This document shows, piece by piece, positions 62,697 through 64,000 of a stretch of DNA of 64,000 nucleotides. Numbering within the stretch: the first letter of the stretch is position 1; every line of letters begins with the position of its first letter. Below the pieces are notes generated by a model, which made no database searches, was not told where the DNA came from, and worked only from the letters and a program-made list of their open reading frames with translations. This DNA is from Lewinellaceae bacterium (lineage in GTDB: Bacteria > Bacteroidota > Bacteroidia > Chitinophagales > Saprospiraceae): positions 62,001-126,000 of the forward strand of contig JACJYO010000012.1 in assembly GCA_020636075.1 (NCBI GenBank), in the 5' to 3' direction. Position numbers and translations under genes: made by a program.

Positions 62697-62924
62697 ATGT
62701 CCACCAACGAACGCCTCCGTAGCCGCTCTTCTATCCGGACTCCCATGCTAATTTTCGGCACTGCCATGACGCTGTTTTATCTTGGGCTGGGTACGTACCT
62801 GTTTATCGATAAATCTTTCTTGCCTGGCATTCCCGCCGATTTTCGTAGTGTTTTTGCAGGCCTGCTGTTGATTTACGGAGTCTACCGAGGCTACCGTCTT
62901 TATGCCGATCAGATTCAAGCATAA
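62697..62924 (+). CDS. Small two-helix membrane protein
   Basis: 75 residues from the ATG at 62697; the frame is open from 62646, but the earlier part is not protein-like. Two membrane helices at about 17-38 (MLIFGTAMTLFYLGLGTYLF) and 49-66 (FRSVFAGLLLIYGVYRGY) are joined by a short loop. It ends 10 nt before the PstS-like gene. Family unknown. Confidence 0.65.
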   Translation: MSTNERLRSRSSIRTPMLIFGTAMTLFYLGLGTYLFIDKSFLPGIPADFRSVFAGLLLIYGVYRGYRLYADQIQA

Positions 62925-62934
62925 CCTGAACCAT

Positions 62935-63876
62935 ATGTATCGCAATAGTTTATTTTTTGTACGCATTTTATTGTTTGCAGCCCTGTTCTCCTGCCAGGAG
63001 CGGGATAACTCCGGCAAGGTGGTAGATACACCCACTACGGGCTCTATCCGGATCATGGTAGACGAATGTTACAAACCCATCATCACCAGCGCCATTGATG
63101 TATTCGACTCCATTTACTCCCGAGCGACCATTGAGGCGCTTTATACCTCGGAAGGAGAGGCATTTGCTGCCTTATTCCGGGATTCTGTGCAAGTGATCCT
63201 CGCCGCCCGGCAACCTACCGAGGCTGAAGTTGAAAAACATTTCAAGCCACGTGGCTTTCGGCCTACCACAACACCCATTGCCTATGATGCCGTGGCGTTC
63301 ATTGTAAATCCGGAGAATAAAGACACTGTTTTTACAATTGACCAATTGCGCAATATCCTGACTGGAAAAACAGCCAAATGGCATGATTTCAACCCCAATT
63401 CAACACTCGGTGAAATTTTACTGGTGTTTGACAACCCGCTCTCCGGAACAGTCCGCTATGCAAAAGATACCATAGCCGAAGGCGCTCCACTCCCGGCCAA
63501 TGCCTCTGCGCTAAAGTCCAATCAGGAAGTGATCGACTACGTAGCCAGGAATAAAAATGCGATTGGGATAATTGGCGCCAACTGGATATCCGATACCGAC
63601 GACAAAGGCGTGCAAGCTTTTCGCCGCGAAATCAGAATTGCCGATATCGCGGCAACCACCGGCGCTGAAGGGTTCGGGCCTTACCAAGCTTACCTTGCCA
63701 CCGGACAGTATCCCTTCAGGCGTACGATTTATGTCATCAATGCGCAGGCTCGTAAAGGTCTGGGGCTTGGGCTCGCATCGTTTTTGGCATCCGACCCCGG
63801 GCAACGCATGATGCTGAAAGACGGGCTGCTCCCAGCACAGGCCCCCACCCGACTTATTCAGGTAACGCGGAAATAA
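62935..63876 (+). CDS. PstS-like substrate-binding lipoprotein
   Basis: 313 residues from the ATG at 62935, which starts a lipoprotein signal (FVRILLFAALFSC). The rest is a periplasmic-binding-protein fold of the PstS/PBP-like type: GSIRIMVDECYKPIITSAID, VILAARQPTEAEVEKHF, TTTPIAYDAVAFIVNPEN, FTIDQLRNILTGKTAKWHDF and SGTVRYAKDTIAEG. No ABC permease or ATPase genes are in the window, so it may work with distant genes or as a sensor. Confidence 0.85.
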   Translation: MYRNSLFFVRILLFAALFSCQERDNSGKVVDTPTTGSIRIMVDECYKPIITSAIDVFDSIYSRATIEALYTSEGEAFAALFRDSVQVILAARQPTEAEVEKHFKPRGFRPTTTPIAYDAVAFIVNPENKDTVFTIDQLRNILTGKTAKWHDFNPNSTLGEILLVFDNPLSGTVRYAKDTIAEGAPLPANASALKSNQEVIDYVARNKNAIGIIGANWISDTDDKGVQAFRREIRIADIAATTGAEGFGPYQAYLATGQYPFRRTIYVINAQARKGLGLGLASFLASDPGQRMMLKDGLLPAQAPTRLIQVTRK

Positions 63877-63946
63877 TTTGTGCCTTTTGAGTAATTAATC
63901 TGAAACTCCTCATTGGATTTGCACCGGCTAAGTGGTAAACAACCCG

Positions 63947-63954
63947 TATTTTTG
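63947..63954 (+). promoter_or_regulatory. TAnnTTTG -7 element at the window end
   Basis: TATTTTTG, a perfect match, 70 nt after the last stop codon. The first ATG after it (63963) runs into a stop within four codons, so the gene it serves must lie beyond the window. Confidence 0.4.
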
Positions 63955-64000
63955 CGCTCTTTATGACGGCCTTTTGACGATTTACCAGGCATCTATTACC

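Overview
The window looks like chromosomal DNA of a Bacteroidota bacterium, most likely from the Saprospiria/Haliscomenobacter-Lewinella side of the phylum. Indicators are type IX secretion (T9SS) C-terminal sorting domains, two SusC/SusD pairs, TAnnTTTG -7 promoter elements, few Shine-Dalgarno sites, an atpB-E-F-H-A-G operon without atpD/atpC, and a long His-rich AtpB. The lineage call is inference. All family names come from recognising motifs in the translations; no search was run.

Layout. 1-2.4 kb: the end of a secreted cohesin-like/T9SS protein and a PcfJ-domain protein. 2.7-5.9 kb: a tricorn-like S41 protease. 5.9-11.7 kb (minus): F1Fo ATP synthase genes. 12.6-25.6 kb: a nearly complete uptake [NiFe]-hydrogenase locus. 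It has hypF on plus, then hypE-hypD-nickel permease-hypC-hypB-hypA on minus. Divergent from these are small subunit, large subunit, cytochrome b and maturation protease, followed by two YeeE/YedE half-transporters. The small subunit carries the six-cysteine signature of O2-tolerant group 1d enzymes. Then come tRNA-Gly(CCC), cysM and a DUF4407 membrane protein. 28.5-34.6 kb: a tight three-gene operon of a phosphoesterase/outer-membrane-barrel lipoprotein, a Pycsar-effector-like membrane protein with a degenerate HD domain, and an outer-membrane-type protein. 34.7-43.7 kb: adenine deaminase, a hydrolase, an ECF sigma/anti-sigma/TonB-domain trio, purD, a surface lipoprotein and a T9SS protein. 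44-49.3 kb: two GT2 glycosyltransferases, a lipoprotein and a mannosyltransferase-like gene broken by repeats. 49.3-52.3 kb: two unknown proteins, a CPBP protease and pdxJ. 52.3-62.5 kb: two SusC/SusD pairs, the first behind a leader of about 560 nt. 62.7-63.9 kb: a small membrane protein and a PstS-like lipoprotein.

The most unusual signal is not a gene. The window is full of short inverted or word-like repeats of many families. They sit within a few bases of stop codons (at least a dozen cases), fill the gap between convergent genes, and occur inside genes: the first gene, hypF, the hypA 3' end and the mannosyltransferase. Two sub-patterns stand out. One is hairpins with centre GACT-NNN-AGTC but different outer stems. 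The other is long inverted repeats with unrelated arms but a shared GGTGAA-containing loop. This looks like an active or recently active hairpin mobilisation or amplification process.
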